From the NCBI RefSeq assembly GCF_038502225.1, contig NW_027196399.1, positions 1 to 64,000 of the forward strand: a stretch of DNA of 64,000 nt. Reading direction: 5' to 3'. Both the position numbers and the translations under genes were made by a program. Source of the stretch: Cherax quadricarinatus. Its lineage: Eukaryota > Arthropoda > Malacostraca > Decapoda > Parastacidae. The notes under the pieces were generated by a model. The model had not been told where the DNA came from, made no database searches, and saw only the letters and a program-made list of their open reading frames with translations. The stretch's first letter is position 1, and each line of letters begins with the position of its first letter. Positions 54,301-64,000 of the stretch are shown here, in pieces.

Positions 54301-55598
54301 TCTTTATCTAAATCATTTGACACCCTCATCACCTTACTCTTTTCTATGTTCACTTTCAACTTTCTACCTTTACACACATTCCCAAACTCATCCACTAACC
54401 TTTGCAATTTTTCTTTAGAATCTCCCATAAGCACAGTATCATCAGCAAAAAGTAACTGTGTCAATTCCCATTTTGAATTTGATTCCCCAAAATTTAATCC
54501 CACCCCTCTCCCGAACACCCTAGCATTTACTTCCTTTACAACCCCATCTATAAATATATTAAACAACCATGGTGACATTACACATCCCTGTCTAAAACCT
54601 ACTTTTACCGGGAAGTAGTCTCCCTCTCTTCTACACACCCTAACCTGAGCCTCACTATCCTCATAAAAACTTTTTTTTTATGAGAAAATTATACTTGTTT
54701 TGACATAATGCATTCTAATGTATATAATGTTTCACATGTACATACACTATTAGAACAGTATCACAATGTGGATGTCAGAGTGGAGGGAGTAATTTAGTGG
54801 GTGATGTGGTATGAGAAGTATAATTCAGGGAGCAGAATCATGGTTGAGAGGGGTGTCTTGTGTTTGAAAAATGATGGGGAAAGATAGGTTGATCAGGGAA
54901 GGTGTAAGGAATTCCCCAGGAAGGGGCAGAAATGTGTGAGGCGAGTTTGAGGTAGGGATTAGGGTTGAACGTACAACACACAGCCTGCGGTATCAGAGTG
55001 AAGATAGTATGACTTGCTGTGAGAGTACGAGCCAGGTAATACCTATTAAAAGTTTCCTGGGTTTAGTGCTTTCTTTGATTGTTATTATGAAAGGTTTCAG
55101 GGAATCTGATTAGCCAGGACGAGTTTTGGAGGTGGGAGATAGTGCCTGCATTTCGAAAGCTGGATTGGGATGTTGTGGTTCATTAGTTTATTTGGACTGC
55201 AATATCCATGCACTTTTGGAAAGACAGGTTGGGAGTGAATGATAATGAAAGCTTTTCCTTCTTTGTAAAATGGATTTTAGTATGTATTTTTAGTTTTATT
55301 TCTAGTTAATCAAACAATGACTTGCTTTATGGCATCAAAATTTATAAATTCCTTTGTTTTTCTAATGATTTGCTCCAAAATTACAAATTTAAACTGAGTT
55401 TACTTCATATTTTCTGAAATTTGGGTGAGCAGTAAAATTTTCCATTGAAGGAAAACATTGTTGATGGACATTGTAATTTGAACAACAGACATCTTATGTT
55501 CATGATTTATATAACTGTTTTTATTTCCAGCCAAAGAAGCAGCTGCATCTGCGAAGAGAGAACAATTGGCTAAGACGCTTAATAAAAAGAAAAGCTGA
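48358..55598 (+). CDS. PDAP1: 28 kDa heat- and acid-stable phosphoprotein (PDGFA-associated protein 1), 5 exons, 187 aa
   Basis: A small, highly charged phosphoprotein, described in mammals as a PDGF-associated / casein-kinase substrate and RNA-binding-type protein; its exact role is poorly defined. Exons: 48358-48367, 49231-49319, 49712-49956, 50901-51052, 55531-55598. All splice sites are GT-AG and the phases join exactly (564 nt). The product starts [19 protein letters not shown] (exon 1 encodes only MPK and one base). It continues through an acidic Ser-rich stretch ([20 protein letters not shown]), [44 protein letters not shown] and the basic end AKTLNKKKS. Human PDAP1 is 181 aa with the same block order from memory. 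The leader just upstream has three TGTCACCA-type 9-mers. Confidence 0.97.
49535..49620. repeat. SINE 3' relic in PDAP1 intron 2
   Basis: TGATAAAGCTCCTGGAGAGT then GAAACGTTGCCAAAATAAAA. Similar words occur at 60750-60835. Confidence 0.35.
51330..52120 (+). mobile_element. TTAA-type non-coding element, copy 4 (partial, PDAP1 intron 4)
   Basis: Right end GACGAAAGGGTTAA (TTAA 52117-52120). Interior words shared with the other copies include ACATTTCCTTTCTTCATTAA, CCATTTTGAATT and CACACAGACCCATTCTCTTA. The left terminus was not found. A segment around 51600-51720 has no counterpart in the other copies. Confidence 0.65.
52151..52688 (+). mobile_element. SINE-2 with duplicated 3' tail, 11-bp TSD (PDAP1 intron 4)
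   Basis: ACCTCTCAAAA at 52140-52150 and 52689-52699. Same head and body as 29408-29850. The 3' tail is present twice (about 52537-52606 and 52615-52687), each with GGAGAAACTTTC, the CACC ... GGTGGG hairpin and GTGTTGAAAG. Confidence 0.9.
52853..52912 (-). mobile_element. CR1-like (first family) 3'-end fragment
   Basis: Minus sense: ACCTGGAGTTTACCTAGAGA, then GTCAACGCCCCTGCGGC and TTGGTCTGAGACCAGGCC. It matches the 3' ends at 430-510 and 8760-8830. About 60 bp only. Confidence 0.85.
53321..54684 (-). mobile_element. RTE-A LINE, 5'-truncated, young, 12-bp TSD (PDAP1 intron 4)
   Basis: AAAATTATACTT at 53309-53320 and 54685-54696. It retains a 319-codon open frame. The 5' junction has a short T-run of unknown origin (54671-54679). 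Confidence 0.94.
53679..54638 (-). pseudogene. RTE-A ORF2 C-terminal half, open for 319 aa
   Basis: It begins in the RT palm ([39 protein letters not shown]). It contains the catalytic [12 protein letters not shown] and the thumb region ([20 protein letters not shown]), then the C-terminal domain ([49 protein letters not shown]), and ends RRMVLGT. The N-terminal endonuclease and RT fingers are missing through 5' truncation, so it cannot act alone. Its unbroken frame and exact target duplication point to recent insertion. Confidence 0.92.
54697..55530. other. PDAP1 intron 4, 3' part, unannotated
   Basis: Only a weak RTE-B-like 3' relic (55080-55260: GGTTTCAGGGAATCTGATTA ... GTGCCTGCATTTCGAAAG ... 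GAATGATAATGAAAG) is recognisable. Confidence 0.45.
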
Positions 55599-57361
55599 TC
55601 ATACATCACCTTTAGTCACGACCATGGTATAGACAGTCGACACACATCTCTTAACAAGTGGCTTTGGACAGCAATTGGTAACCCCCTCTTATAATGACTT
55701 CAGTATTTACTGTTTGGTCTGTGCATAACTTTCTCCCCCTTCTATTGTATTAAATTGCCATTTATGTTCAAAGCCACTTTGCAACATTACAAATTAATTC
55801 GTACCAAAGTTTGTATTTCCTATATATTTTGTCTTAATTTTTATGAATGACTCAATATATATAAATATATATTATACAAATTACAGAGTATTGAAAGGTA
55901 TTTGACTCCGTTACCATTCAGCTACAGTATGTAAGAACCGTAAGTGATGCAGCTGATGATCATTTTTGTGAGCTCAGGATGTGAGCACACTAGATCCCAT
56001 ACGCCATCTTTTACACACAAACCTTTGTCACTCAAGTGTTCTGGTAAATCAGTATACCTGCAGCACCAGTCTCTGTAATTAAACACTGAAGTTTCACAAG
56101 CCCTTGATTGTAACAATCTATTGTCGTGCACTGGGGGAGATTTGAATTTTTTTTTTTTTTTAACTCCAGCATATAAGCCTATTGTGTTAGCAGCACATCA
56201 TGAATGGGGCAAAGTATGCAAGTGTTTATAGATCTAGGGTTGTGATAAACACACTATGCACCACACATTTTTACACATTGCTGCACTCCTTGTCACTAAA
56301 TGTCCTAGTAACTTCCTTCACTCTTAATGCTACTGTTATTTAATTTCACTGAATTATTCCAATTCTGTGAATATATAACCATTACAAAGCACTGAATTTG
56401 ATTTGAATGCTCTCGCCCAGCAAACAAATCCATCATGATGCTTGCCACATCTTAGACAAATCATGAGCAGTGTAACCACTTCTCATACTTAGAAAGCTCA
56501 CTGGTGCACTAGGCACAACCAAATATTGCCCATTACTTTTTGTATGCTCATGTGTTGTGGTAATGTGAACCTCTCGTAGTACTGCTGTTTCACAATTAAA
56601 GATAGTATTGGGAGTGAACCGAGATAGCACCAAATTAAAAACAGTACATAAAACATATTTGGCACATAGTGTGTGTACCACAATTTGAGATTTGTGACAT
56701 CAAAGTGAGATTTAGTTGCATTACCGTGATGTGTATATGGCATGGTTAACATGTCTGACTTGTACACTGGAGGCCCAGACTGAAATATCTTCTCCAGTAC
56801 TCTATGGCAGTGTTATGTTTACAGAATTATAGTTTTTCCTGGTAAGCCTCAGTTGCTAGGATGTCCAAGCAAGGAGGTATTTTGTTAGTGTGACTACCTA
56901 TTTGTATCTTTGCTACTGGAGCAGAATTATGGTTGCATTCATGGTGTGTTTAGAGGCATGACTAGCTGTTTTTGCTGAAAATCTACATGAAACTTCCCCC
57001 AGTGCTGTATGAGAAATTATTACATTAATCAGAATGAAATTTCAGTATACATTTATCTATATACGTATAAATATAAACAAAATTTTATGCATGCCACTAT
57101 TTCTCGGACTTTGATGGTGAAAATGTTCAAAAGGAATATTATTAGCCAACATTGTACTGAATTTTAATATTAAATGCTTTCAAAAATATAATTACTCTAA
57201 AATGTAATAGTTTGCTTATTCTGAATGTTAAGTAAATAATTTAGACTGCATTATAAATTGTTAAAGTTTACTTGTTATGAGCATCATTTCTGATGATGAT
57301 TAAAAATTTATTTCAGTTTAATATGATGAAGTAGCACCAAGCATTCTTGATTATTAAATAA
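55599..57361 (+). other. Probable PDAP1 3' UTR with poly(A) signal
   Basis: AT-rich sequence without repeats follows the PDAP1 stop. AATAAA at 57356-57361 is a fitting polyadenylation signal for a ~1.8-kb 3' UTR; other AATAAA-like sites may be used. No transcript evidence is available. Confidence 0.5.
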
Positions 57362-58936
57362 AAATTTTCGAATTTTTTTGTGTTGCCCCTTTTTTTCCAT
57401 GGTTTGCATTTTGTACACTAGACTTCACAAGTGTTAAAGATGCTGTCATTGAGTAACTGATCCACATAAAATACTCTTGATGTGCTTTATGAGATATGTG
57501 TCAGTACTTTAATGAAAAATAAAAACTACAAACAATGAGTTACGTTGCTAATTCTATTGTAACCCCTGAGCTTAGTGTATACACAATGCTGAGTTGCAAC
57601 AATCTTATAAATTTATTATAGAAAGATTGGAAGTGTTTTCATTTTAGGATATTCACTCTGTGGGTCCTAAATTTCCATACAATTATAATTTGTCCTATTT
57701 AAAGAAGACTCCAGAGAAGCTTGTGTTTTTCGATGTTTAGTGTACAACCTTTGTTATTGATTGTTGGAATCGTCAACCACACAGTCTTGGACAAGGACTG
57801 ATTTGAAAAAAAAAAATTATAAATTTATTAAATTTTTGTTTATGTGCCTTACAAAAAGTCAGAAGAACCAGCAGTCCTGTAAATATCCAAAATATTTAAT
57901 TAGCTTTTCTTTCACAATGATAATGCCTCTGGATGGTTGCAGTCACTGTGTCTGATGCCAAGATGTGAAATTTTAATAACTAGGGTGAACAACAGGTACT
58001 GAGGATACTGTTCATTGTGACTCCTATGTAAGTACAGTATACTGAAATGCTTTTAAGATAATCTTTTCAAATTGGCATTTAAACACCTGACAATAGTGAC
58101 TGGTGTACCTCGCTTTAAGGCATTTGGCTAATACAGTGTTTTTCATTTGTTTTTTGGTAAGACCCTTGTAGGTTTAGCACTTCTTTTTGATTATAATATG
58201 GTGTTTGGTTCATGCATTGGTAATCTTAAGATGGTTTTTGATGGTGACTAGCATTTATTTTATTTTTTTTTTTATGCCTAGTGCTATTGAACACATGATA
58301 GTGAAAACATGCTTTTAGGATTATATGCACTATATGCAGACCCTAACCAACTGTATATGTGAGGTATACCTGCCATGATGCAAAATTGCCTGCAGAGATT
58401 TTTAATTTATTTTCTTGAATTTGGCTCTACAGATTTTTTTTTTTTTATTTATATGCATTTTCTATAGTGGAGCATCATAAATTATTTATACACTAAGCGA
58501 CCATTGTGGCACGGATATAACAAAATGCTAGAAATATTCTTTAGAGATTCTGGTCCATGTTAACATGGTAGCATCACACAGTTGTTTCATATTTGTCAGC
58601 TGCACATTCATGCTGCAAATTTCCCATACCACCACATCCCAAAGGTTTATGCCAAATTCTGACCCTACCAGCTGCACATTGCAGCAGCAGTCATGATTTT
58701 TCAAACCAGGCAATGGTTTTCAAGTCTTAGCCGTCCAGTTATGGTGAACTTGTGACAATTATGGGCTCAGTTTCCTGTTCTTAACTGACAGGAATCCAAC
58801 CCAGTGTAGTGATTGCTGCTTTTGCCCATTGATATGAAGGTTCAACATGTGTGTTCAGAGAGGTTCACCTGCATACTACTGTTGTAACATGTGGTTGTTT
58901 GAGCTAGTCACCTTCCTATCAGCTTGAAACCACCAT
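57362..58936. other. Intergenic, one tail relic
   Basis: A hairpin-tail relic lies at 58165-58200 (ACCCTTGTAGGTTTAGCACT, then TCTTTTTGATTATAAT). No gene supported. Confidence 0.5.
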
Positions 58937-59102
58937 CCCCTCAAGGAAGGTTCCTTGATATTGGTGAGGGGCTCTTGATTTAGGGAATTGGATCTGTGCT
59001 CCAGTTCCCCAAATTAAGCCTGAATGCCTTCCACATCCCCCCCCCCCAGGCGCTGTATAATCCTCCGGGTTTAGCGCTTCCCCTTGATTATAATAATAAT
59101 AA
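58937..59102 (+). mobile_element. Short retroposon, full length, 11-bp TSD
   Basis: TTGAAACCACC at 58924-58934 and 59103-59113. The element starts CCCCTCAAGGAAGGTTCC and ends in the hairpin tail and AATAATAATAA. Fold positions: P1 58937-58942 with 58966-58971; P2 GGAAGG (58945-58950) with CCTTCC (59027-59032); joining C at 59020. Confidence 0.93.
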
Positions 59103-59285
59103 TTGAAACCACCCTCATTAACATGGTATTTTTGCCCACAAAACTGCCACTTGCAGGATTCTGTTTTTCACGCCATTCTATCTCAACTCGAGTGTTGTGC
59201 ATGAAAATCCCAGATCAGCAGTTTGAGATACTTGCACCACCCTGTCTGGTGCCAACAATCATTCCAGTCAGTCACTTAGATCACA

Positions 59286-59515
59286 TTTCTTTTTTTTTTT
59301 TTTTTTTTCTTTTTTTCAACAAGTCGGTCGTCTCCCACCGAGGCAGGGTGACCCAAAAAAAAGAAAGAAAATCCCCAAAAAGAAAATACTTTCATCATCA
59401 ATTAACACTTTCACCACACTCACACATTATCACTGCTTTTGCAGAGGTGCTCAGAATATAACAGTTTAGAAGCATATACGTATGGAGATACACAACATAT
59501 CCCTCCAAACTGCCA
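59286..59515 (-). mobile_element. RTE-A 3' tail fragment
   Basis: T-run, then the hairpin (minus sense GGGTCACCCTGCCTCGGTGG) and 3' UTR up to the word GGCAGTTTGGAGGGATATG. 5'-truncated; no clear target duplication. Confidence 0.88.
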
Positions 59516-59605
59516 TTTTAATATTTGGACTAAACAACTGAACCTCTTTTTATGCATTGAGGTGCTGTCACAGTTTAAGGGAAAGTGCATATTCTGTGAG
59601 AAAAT

Positions 59606-59745
59606 TTTCCCTCGAGGGAGGCTCATTGATACTGGTGAGGGCCTCTTGATCTAAAATATTGAACATGTGCTTCTCTTCCTTGCATCAGACCTGAATGCTT
59701 TCCATTTCCCCAGAAAAAGTGCTGGAGAAGATCTTAAAGCTGGCT
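59606..59745 (+). repeat. Old short-retroposon relic
   Basis: CCCTCGAGGGAGGCTCATTG, GGTGAGGGCCTCTTGATCT, ACCTGAATGCTTTCC; tail region decayed. Confidence 0.65.
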
Positions 59746-60142
59746 AAAACCACTAAGTGAAATGCAGAGTTGGTCATTTTGTCCACCTGGATTGTGACCT
59801 TGGGTCTCGTGACAAAGGAGAGGTAATCTACTAAAACTTCAAAAAAAAAGTTTGAGGAGTCAACTATGTACTTTAAAATTCCATGGCAGAATTTGAAAAC
59901 ATTCTCCAACATCAGAAAAAAGCCTGCTGGAAATGAAGCATAAAAACAATTAAACCAGTTTGTCCATATGATTATTAGTGCTCAAAAATATACATTGATA
60001 AAAACAATTTCATACCCTTTGTGGATGTTACCAGAACGAATATAAAAATGGCCCCAGTAGAAGACACTGAAAAGTGGCAGTGTGACATCAAAAAAGTCTT
60101 CTGTGGAAAGTAACAAGATGGTCAATTCTTACAAGAGGACCC

Positions 60143-60310
60143 CCCCTCATGGAAGGTTCCTTGATGTTGGTGAGGGGCTCTTGATTTAGGGAATTGAATC
60201 TGTGCTCCAGTTCCCCGAATTAAGCCTGAATGCCTTCCACATCCCCCCCTGGGCGCTGTATAATCCTACGGGTTTAGCGCTTCCCCCTTGATTATAATAA
60301 TAATAATAAT
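60143..60310 (+). mobile_element. Short retroposon, full length, 12-bp TSD
   Basis: ACAAGAGGACCC at 60131-60142 and 60311-60322. It starts exactly at CCCCTCATGGAAGG. The local hairpin AAGGAA/TTCCTT is spoiled here (ATGGAA), but the long-range P2 pair GGAAGG/CCTTCC is kept. A further tail relic (GACCCTTGTGGGTTGAGTGC) follows at 60328-60362. Confidence 0.93.
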
Positions 60311-60629
60311 ACAAGAGGACCCTGTATGACCCTTGTGGGTTGAGTGCTTAGTTATGATTATAATTACAAGAGTAGGATAAATGCTGCAATTGTCAGGAAA
60401 ATATGAAGGTGAATGATGAGAATAGTGTCTTATCGTCAAAGAGACCCAAGTGTTGCAAATGTCTTCATTTATCAATTTGTTGGTTATCTGCATCCTGTCA
60501 GCAACATCTTGGGATCTTGATACAGGGAATTGTATGCTTGCCTGACCTGTAGACATAACCTACTCCCACATGTGGATTTGTCCAAGGTGACACCGCCTAC
60601 AACTTCTCCACTTCACCTGTTTGCAGTAT

Positions 60630-60998
60630 ATAGGCCCCTTCTTCGCACATATGCTGTATTCTTATCAAGACTAGTGGATTCGTCACATTGACTCTAAACT
60701 GAGGGACTGATTACCTTAAACTCCCTCAAATTTTCAACTACTCTTTCTCTGCATTGGACTGAAGAAGCCAGTGTGCGGTCAAACGTTTCCACAAAAGATA
60801 CCTAAGTAGTGCACATGCTTAATTTATCATCTTGATCCAAAGATTAGGACTTGTCTTCCTCTTCCTTAGATCAAACCTGAATGATAAGCATTTCCAGGCT
60901 CCATGTGACATGCAAGGATCATGCAACGCTACACTCTTATGGGTTTAGTTCACCCTACGAATGTTATATTATTAGATCCTTGTGGGTTTAGCACTTAG

Positions 60999-61030
<32 letters not shown>

Positions 61031-61035
61031 GTTGT
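60630..61035. repeat. SINE and tail relics with ATT microsatellite
   Basis: 60750-60835 contains GACTGAAGAAGCCAGTGTGC and CAAACGTTTCC. 60970-61030 is a hairpin-tail relic (ATCCTTGTGGGTTTAGCACT) running into (TTA)n. Confidence 0.5.
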
Positions 61036-61257
61036 CTTACCCTTAATTCTGCTTCACCGTTTTCAGTCATAATTTGTTCAACATGACTAACACATACTGT
61101 ACTCTCTCAGGCTAATAAATAACAATTAATTTAGTCTATTTTATGAGATTTTACAAGTAAATGCAAGAATTGTTTGTTTTATAAATTATAGTAAAAAACA
61201 AGAGCACCAGTATGGAGAGAGCTGTTTCCTTGAAGTGAACAGATTCACATACTATCT

Positions 61258-61325
61258 TGAGATGTAGCCGCAGTGCTGTATGACCTTGATGGGTTTAGCA
61301 CTTGGTTTTGATTATAATAATTGGG
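61258..61325 (+). repeat. Hairpin-tail relic with compensated stem
   Basis: AGTGCTGTATGACC, TTGAT, GGGTTTAGCACTTGG, then TTTTGATTATAATAATT. Outer stem GTGCT/AGCAC. Confidence 0.75.
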
Positions 61326-61466
61326 ATGTAGCCTACTATAGAAATCTTCCCTGTATGTGTCCTTACCTTTGGCACAGAAATGCTACACAGAAGTATTGCA
61401 ATATCCTCAGCCCCTCGTTTAGTTATTACCATATATTAATGCAAAAATGAATGACGATTTACAATC

Positions 61467-63047
61467 TTAGGCAGGAATGTACTGAATAACTTGACGGGCA
61501 TAAGGTACAACATAGTTGAGATTGTTGTTATGTATATAGTGATAGTAAGGCAGGCGAGCTTGTGGCACAACAGGGACTTCAGAAAAGACTCTTGAGGGTG
61601 TTGCGACGCTAAGGGGAAGCACTGCAGGAGCATGGGTGCCATAAGCCCTGTATGGGAAGTTGTAGGTATACAGTGGAGGCAGGACTCCTTGTAGGGCAGA
61701 TATGTAACCAAAGTGCTGAGTAAGTGAACTATCTATACCGACGTCAGGAGTAGCTGCAGTGGCATCCTGGGAGTCAGTCCTTGGTGCTGCCACTTCAAAG
61801 TCTTCGACGGCGATGGAAGCATGTTCTGGGACCAGGGGAGATTCTTCAAAGGCTAAGGGTGTCTGATTGGGTTCAACGTCTTCTATTGTTTGTTGAGCAG
61901 TCTGAGGATCTTCATCGATCATTTCTCCGACGGCATCATCAGGGGCCACTTCATTTTCAGGATCTATAGGAGCTGATGTAGCTTCTAAATCCTTTACTTC
62001 ATCAACAGGTTCAGTGGCTACTGCTTCAACAGGATGCATTTCATCAACACTAGGAACTGTATTATCCGTATCAGTGACCTGAGGATCCTGGCTTGCATTG
62101 ACTGTGTCGTCCACCACAGGATTATCTTCAGTCGTCTCTAGTGGAGCTTCATTAAATACAGCTGAAGATTCGTCGGAAATTGTTTCAGGCTGTGTAGTAT
62201 CTAGTTTTTCCTCTTTAGCTTCATCTGTTACTGCAGTATCACCCAAGTCGAAAGCAGCCCTAATGGCCACAGTGTCATCAGGGGTAGCAGCAACATCAAC
62301 TGCATCCTGGCTTGCATTGACTGTGTCGTCCACCACAGGATTATCTTCAGTCGTCTCTAGTGGAGCTTCATTAAATACAGCTGAAGATTCGTCGGAAATT
62401 GTTTCAGGCTGTGTAGTATCTAGTTTTTCCTCTTTAGCTTCATCTGTTACTGCAGTATCACCCAAGTTGAAAGCAGCCCTAATGGCCACAGTGTCATCAG
62501 GGGTAGCAGCAACATCAACTGCATCCATGGCCTCTAAATTAGTATCCATGGCAGGTTCTAAAGCAATTGGTGTATTATCTTGTGGGGAAACCTCAGGACC
62601 TGTAGAGGCAGGAACAGAAGCAGCATTGTAAGTCTCTGCATCATTCAGTTCTGTGGGAGCATCCTCAGGTAAGATAGCGATGGGTTCAGGGGTCTGTGAA
62701 GCAATATATCCAACAGGAAGGGCGTTACTCTTCACCTGGAAGCCGTCTACGCCAGCCGTATACTCGACATGTATAGGCTTGTTGTCATTGTCTATGTAAG
62801 TGTAGATGCCGGCCACGTTACCCAAAGCATCACGGATTTCGTTCTTAGACTGACCAGGGTGGGTAAAGCCATAGTTGACTTGGCCTAACTCATCCTGGGC
62901 GTGGTAACGGGAGATATATGTGACGGGGAGCACGGCTTGTGCTGTTAGGTGAGCGAAGGCAGGAGTAGGTGCGACCACCAGTGTGTCCGTATTAGGAGTT
63001 CCTGAACCAGGAGCAGCCCAGACGACGCCCACTGTAGCTAACACAAT
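61467..63047 (-). CDS. Secreted acidic cuticle protein with Rebers-Riddiford chitin-binding domain (last exon)
   Basis: A structural protein of the exoskeleton. The exon starts at 63047 behind a good acceptor (TTTTCCAG). Its first codons IVLATVGVVWAAPGSG are the end of a signal peptide, so a tiny upstream exon with the ATG must lie further right (not found, possibly beyond the window). Numbering from codon 63044: RR domain about 51-110 (DELGQVNYGF, NVAGIYTYIDNDNKPIHVEY, AGVDGFQVKSNALP), which binds chitin in this family. Residues 111-410 are strongly acidic (Asp/Glu/Thr) with a duplicated 73-aa block. The Tyr-rich C-terminus (LPPLYTYNFPYRAYG, LPYYHYIHNNN) resembles cuticle or matrix proteins. 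An acidic region suggests a calcified layer; that is inference. Confidence 0.92.
   Translation of the reverse strand: MVLATVGVVWAAPGSGTPNTDTLVVAPTPAFAHLTAQAVLPVTYISRYHAQDELGQVNYGFTHPGQSKNEIRDALGNVAGIYTYIDNDNKPIHVEYTAGVDGFQVKSNALPVGYIASQTPEPIAILPEDAPTELNDAETYNAASVPASTGPEVSPQDNTPIALEPAMDTNLEAMDAVDVAATPDDTVAIRAAFNLGDTAVTDEAKEEKLDTTQPETISDESSAVFNEAPLETTEDNPVVDDTVNASQDAVDVAATPDDTVAIRAAFDLGDTAVTDEAKEEKLDTTQPETISDESSAVFNEAPLETTEDNPVVDDTVNASQDPQVTDTDNTVPSVDEMHPVEAVATEPVDEVKDLEATSAPIDPENEVAPDDAVGEMIDEDPQTAQQTIEDVEPNQTPLAFEESPLVPEHASIAVEDFEVAAPRTDSQDATAATPDVGIDSSLTQHFGYISALQGVLPPLYTYNFPYRAYGTHAPAVLPLSVATPSRVFSEVPVVPQARLPYYHYIHNNNLNYVVPYARQVIQYIPA
62085..62522 (-). repeat. In-frame 219-bp tandem duplication in the cuticle gene
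   Basis: 62085-62303 and 62304-62522 appear identical except for one base (TCGAAAG against TTGAAAG), giving FDLGD against FNLGD. Each unit encodes 73 residues. Confidence 0.95.
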
Positions 63048-63139
63048 CTGGAAAAGTAGAAAAGTTTAATTGACATAAGCTAACCTTTTGAGAACTTTTA
63101 ACTATAAAATCCCTTATCATTTGTAGCATGGAAAAATAT

Positions 63140-63585
63140 TCCGAAATAATCATCGACCTAAGACAGTAGTAGGTTGTTCAACTCAGGTCGAAGTATGTAC
63201 AAGTCTAGCACCTACTACCTTTATCATTGTGGGTTACCCGCATCCTCGGAGGACCTAAGATGGACCCCGATGATAATAAGCCATACTGCCAGAATACTCA
63301 GCTCACACACTGAGGTCCGGGGATCGATCCCCAGTACGTTTGGAAACAGTAGGATGTGTTTCTTTAAGACACCTACTGTCCATGTTCGCCTATCAGTAAA
63401 ATAGGTACCTGGGCGTTAGTCGACTGGTGTGGGTCGCATCCTGGGACAAAACTGACCTAATTTGCCCGAAATGCTCTGCATAACAAGGGGCTTTCTATAA
63501 TAGTAGTATGTCACTGATTTCAGCTAGGCCTGTAAACCTTGTACATGTACTTGTATAAATAAAGATTATTAATATATTAATTAAT
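63140..63585 (+). mobile_element. tRNA-derived SINE
   Basis: A tRNA-like promoter part (CTCAGCTCACACACTGAGG, B-box-like GGGGATCGATCCCC). A body with TAGGTACCTGGGCGTTAGTC and GGGTCGCATCCTGGGACAAA. The 3' end ATAAATAAAGATTATTAATA. It sits upstream of the cuticle exon, probably in its first intron. Confidence 0.75.
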
Positions 63586-63736
63586 TATTATTATTCTTAA
63601 TGTGAAGCACGAAACCCTTGTGAATCATTTAGCGCAAGCAGTGGCGGAGATTCGATTCTTCGTTCGCCAAGTGCGAGGACACTGTGCTTACCTAATCCTA
63701 CTTAAGTCTCACTCCAGAAGAGCCACGTACCCATTA

Positions 63737-63815
63737 CCTGAAGTTTACCTGGAAAGGGTTATGGAGGTCAACGCCCCCGCAGCTCTGTCTGAGACCAGGC
63801 CTCATGGTGGATCAT
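63737..63815 (+). mobile_element. CR1-like (first family) 3'-end fragment
   Basis: ACCTGAAGTTTACCTGGAAA, GGTCAACGCCCCCGCAGC, GAGACCAGGCCTCATGGTGG. Same orientation on the plus strand as the 425-510 terminus, so the element itself reads on the minus strand; 5'-truncated after GGTGGATCA. Confidence 0.8.
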
Positions 63816-63828
63816 TTATCAAAATCAG

Positions 63829-63988
63829 CCCCCTGAAGAGAGGTTCCTTGACGCTGGTGAGGAGCTCTTGATCTAGGGAATTGGATCTGTGCTCCGGTTC
63901 CCTGAACTGAGTCTGAATACCTTCCACCCCCCCATGCGCTGTATAATCCTACGGGTTTAGCACTCCCCCATAATTAAAATAAAATAAA
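63829..63988 (+). mobile_element. Short retroposon, diverged, TSD reaching the window edge
   Basis: TATCAAAATCAG at 63817-63828 and 63989-64000. It keeps GGTTCCTTGACGCTGGTGAG, TCTGAATACCTTCC and the hairpin GCGCTGTATAATCC, TAC, GGGTTTAGCAC. Confidence 0.88.
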
Positions 63989-64000
63989 TATCAAAATCAG

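Noticed and set aside
58937..58972. Simple local hairpin AAGGAA/TTCCTT as the only 5' structure
   Set aside because: It is spoiled in the fresh copy at 60143, while the long-range P2 pairing is kept, so the pseudoknot explains the data better. Both may exist as alternatives.
61781..62631. Open frames on the plus strand across the cuticle exon (for example 62098-62631)
   Set aside because: They are antisense to the cuticle protein and open because of its repetitive Asp/Glu/Thr codons. No protein features of their own.
63048..64000. Search for the missing first exon of the cuticle gene
   Set aside because: No ATG followed within a few codons by a convincing minus-strand donor was found; most of the interval is SINE and retroposon sequence, so the exon is probably beyond the window.

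Overview
The window looks like nuclear DNA of a decapod crustacean, most likely a crayfish or a relative. It has spliced GT-AG host genes with long introns, a Rebers-Riddiford cuticle gene, and very dense non-LTR retrotransposons, SINEs and MITEs. Species assignment is inference; no database was searched. I see no rRNA gene, genuine tRNA gene, CRISPR array or bacterial operon.

Host genes. Three could be rebuilt. RPF1 (ribosome biogenesis, Brix domain) is on the minus strand with six exons between 27418 and 46732; its introns are almost wholly transposon sequence. PDAP1 (28 kDa heat- and acid-stable phosphoprotein) is on the plus strand with five exons between 48358 and 55598. The two are head to head, about 1.6 kb apart between start codons. 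The last exon of a secreted, acidic, chitin-binding cuticle protein is on the minus strand at 61467-63047. It carries a near-perfect in-frame 219-bp tandem duplication.

Transposon landscape. 0.4-12.3 kb holds two decayed CR1-like LINEs (one with a PHD/CCCH-finger ORF1), an RTE-like fragment, a TTAA-flanked MITE and a nested array of short retroposons. 12.5-26.7 kb holds two full-length copies of an I-clade-like LINE, called LINE-I here. The first has both ORFs open with all catalytic motifs; the second is dead but has clean 14-bp target-site duplications. 27-46 kb (RPF1 introns) and 51-55 kb (PDAP1 intron 4) hold RTE-like LINEs, pogo/Tigger and Tc1 relics, TTAA elements and several SINE families, many with exact target-site duplications.

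Most interesting system. An abundant ~165-bp short retroposon appears to be built from the two ends of LINE-I: its first ~110 nt match the LINE 5' end and its last ~60 nt match the LINE 3' tail. This resembles the NARTc/RIME/SIDER arrangement known from trypanosomatid ingi-clade elements. The shared 5' end can be folded, with covariation between LINE and short element, into a double pseudoknot laid out like an HDV-like self-cleaving ribozyme. Insertions bounded by target-site duplications start at or within about 2 nt of its first nucleotide. The shared 3' tail is a hairpin with several compensatory changes followed by a TGATTATAATAAT tail. Insertions consisting of little more than that hairpin and tail (49 and 55 bp, with 12- and 13-bp duplications) are also present. 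A second LINE/SINE partnership with a different shared 3' hairpin links the RTE-like elements and a 440-540 bp SINE.
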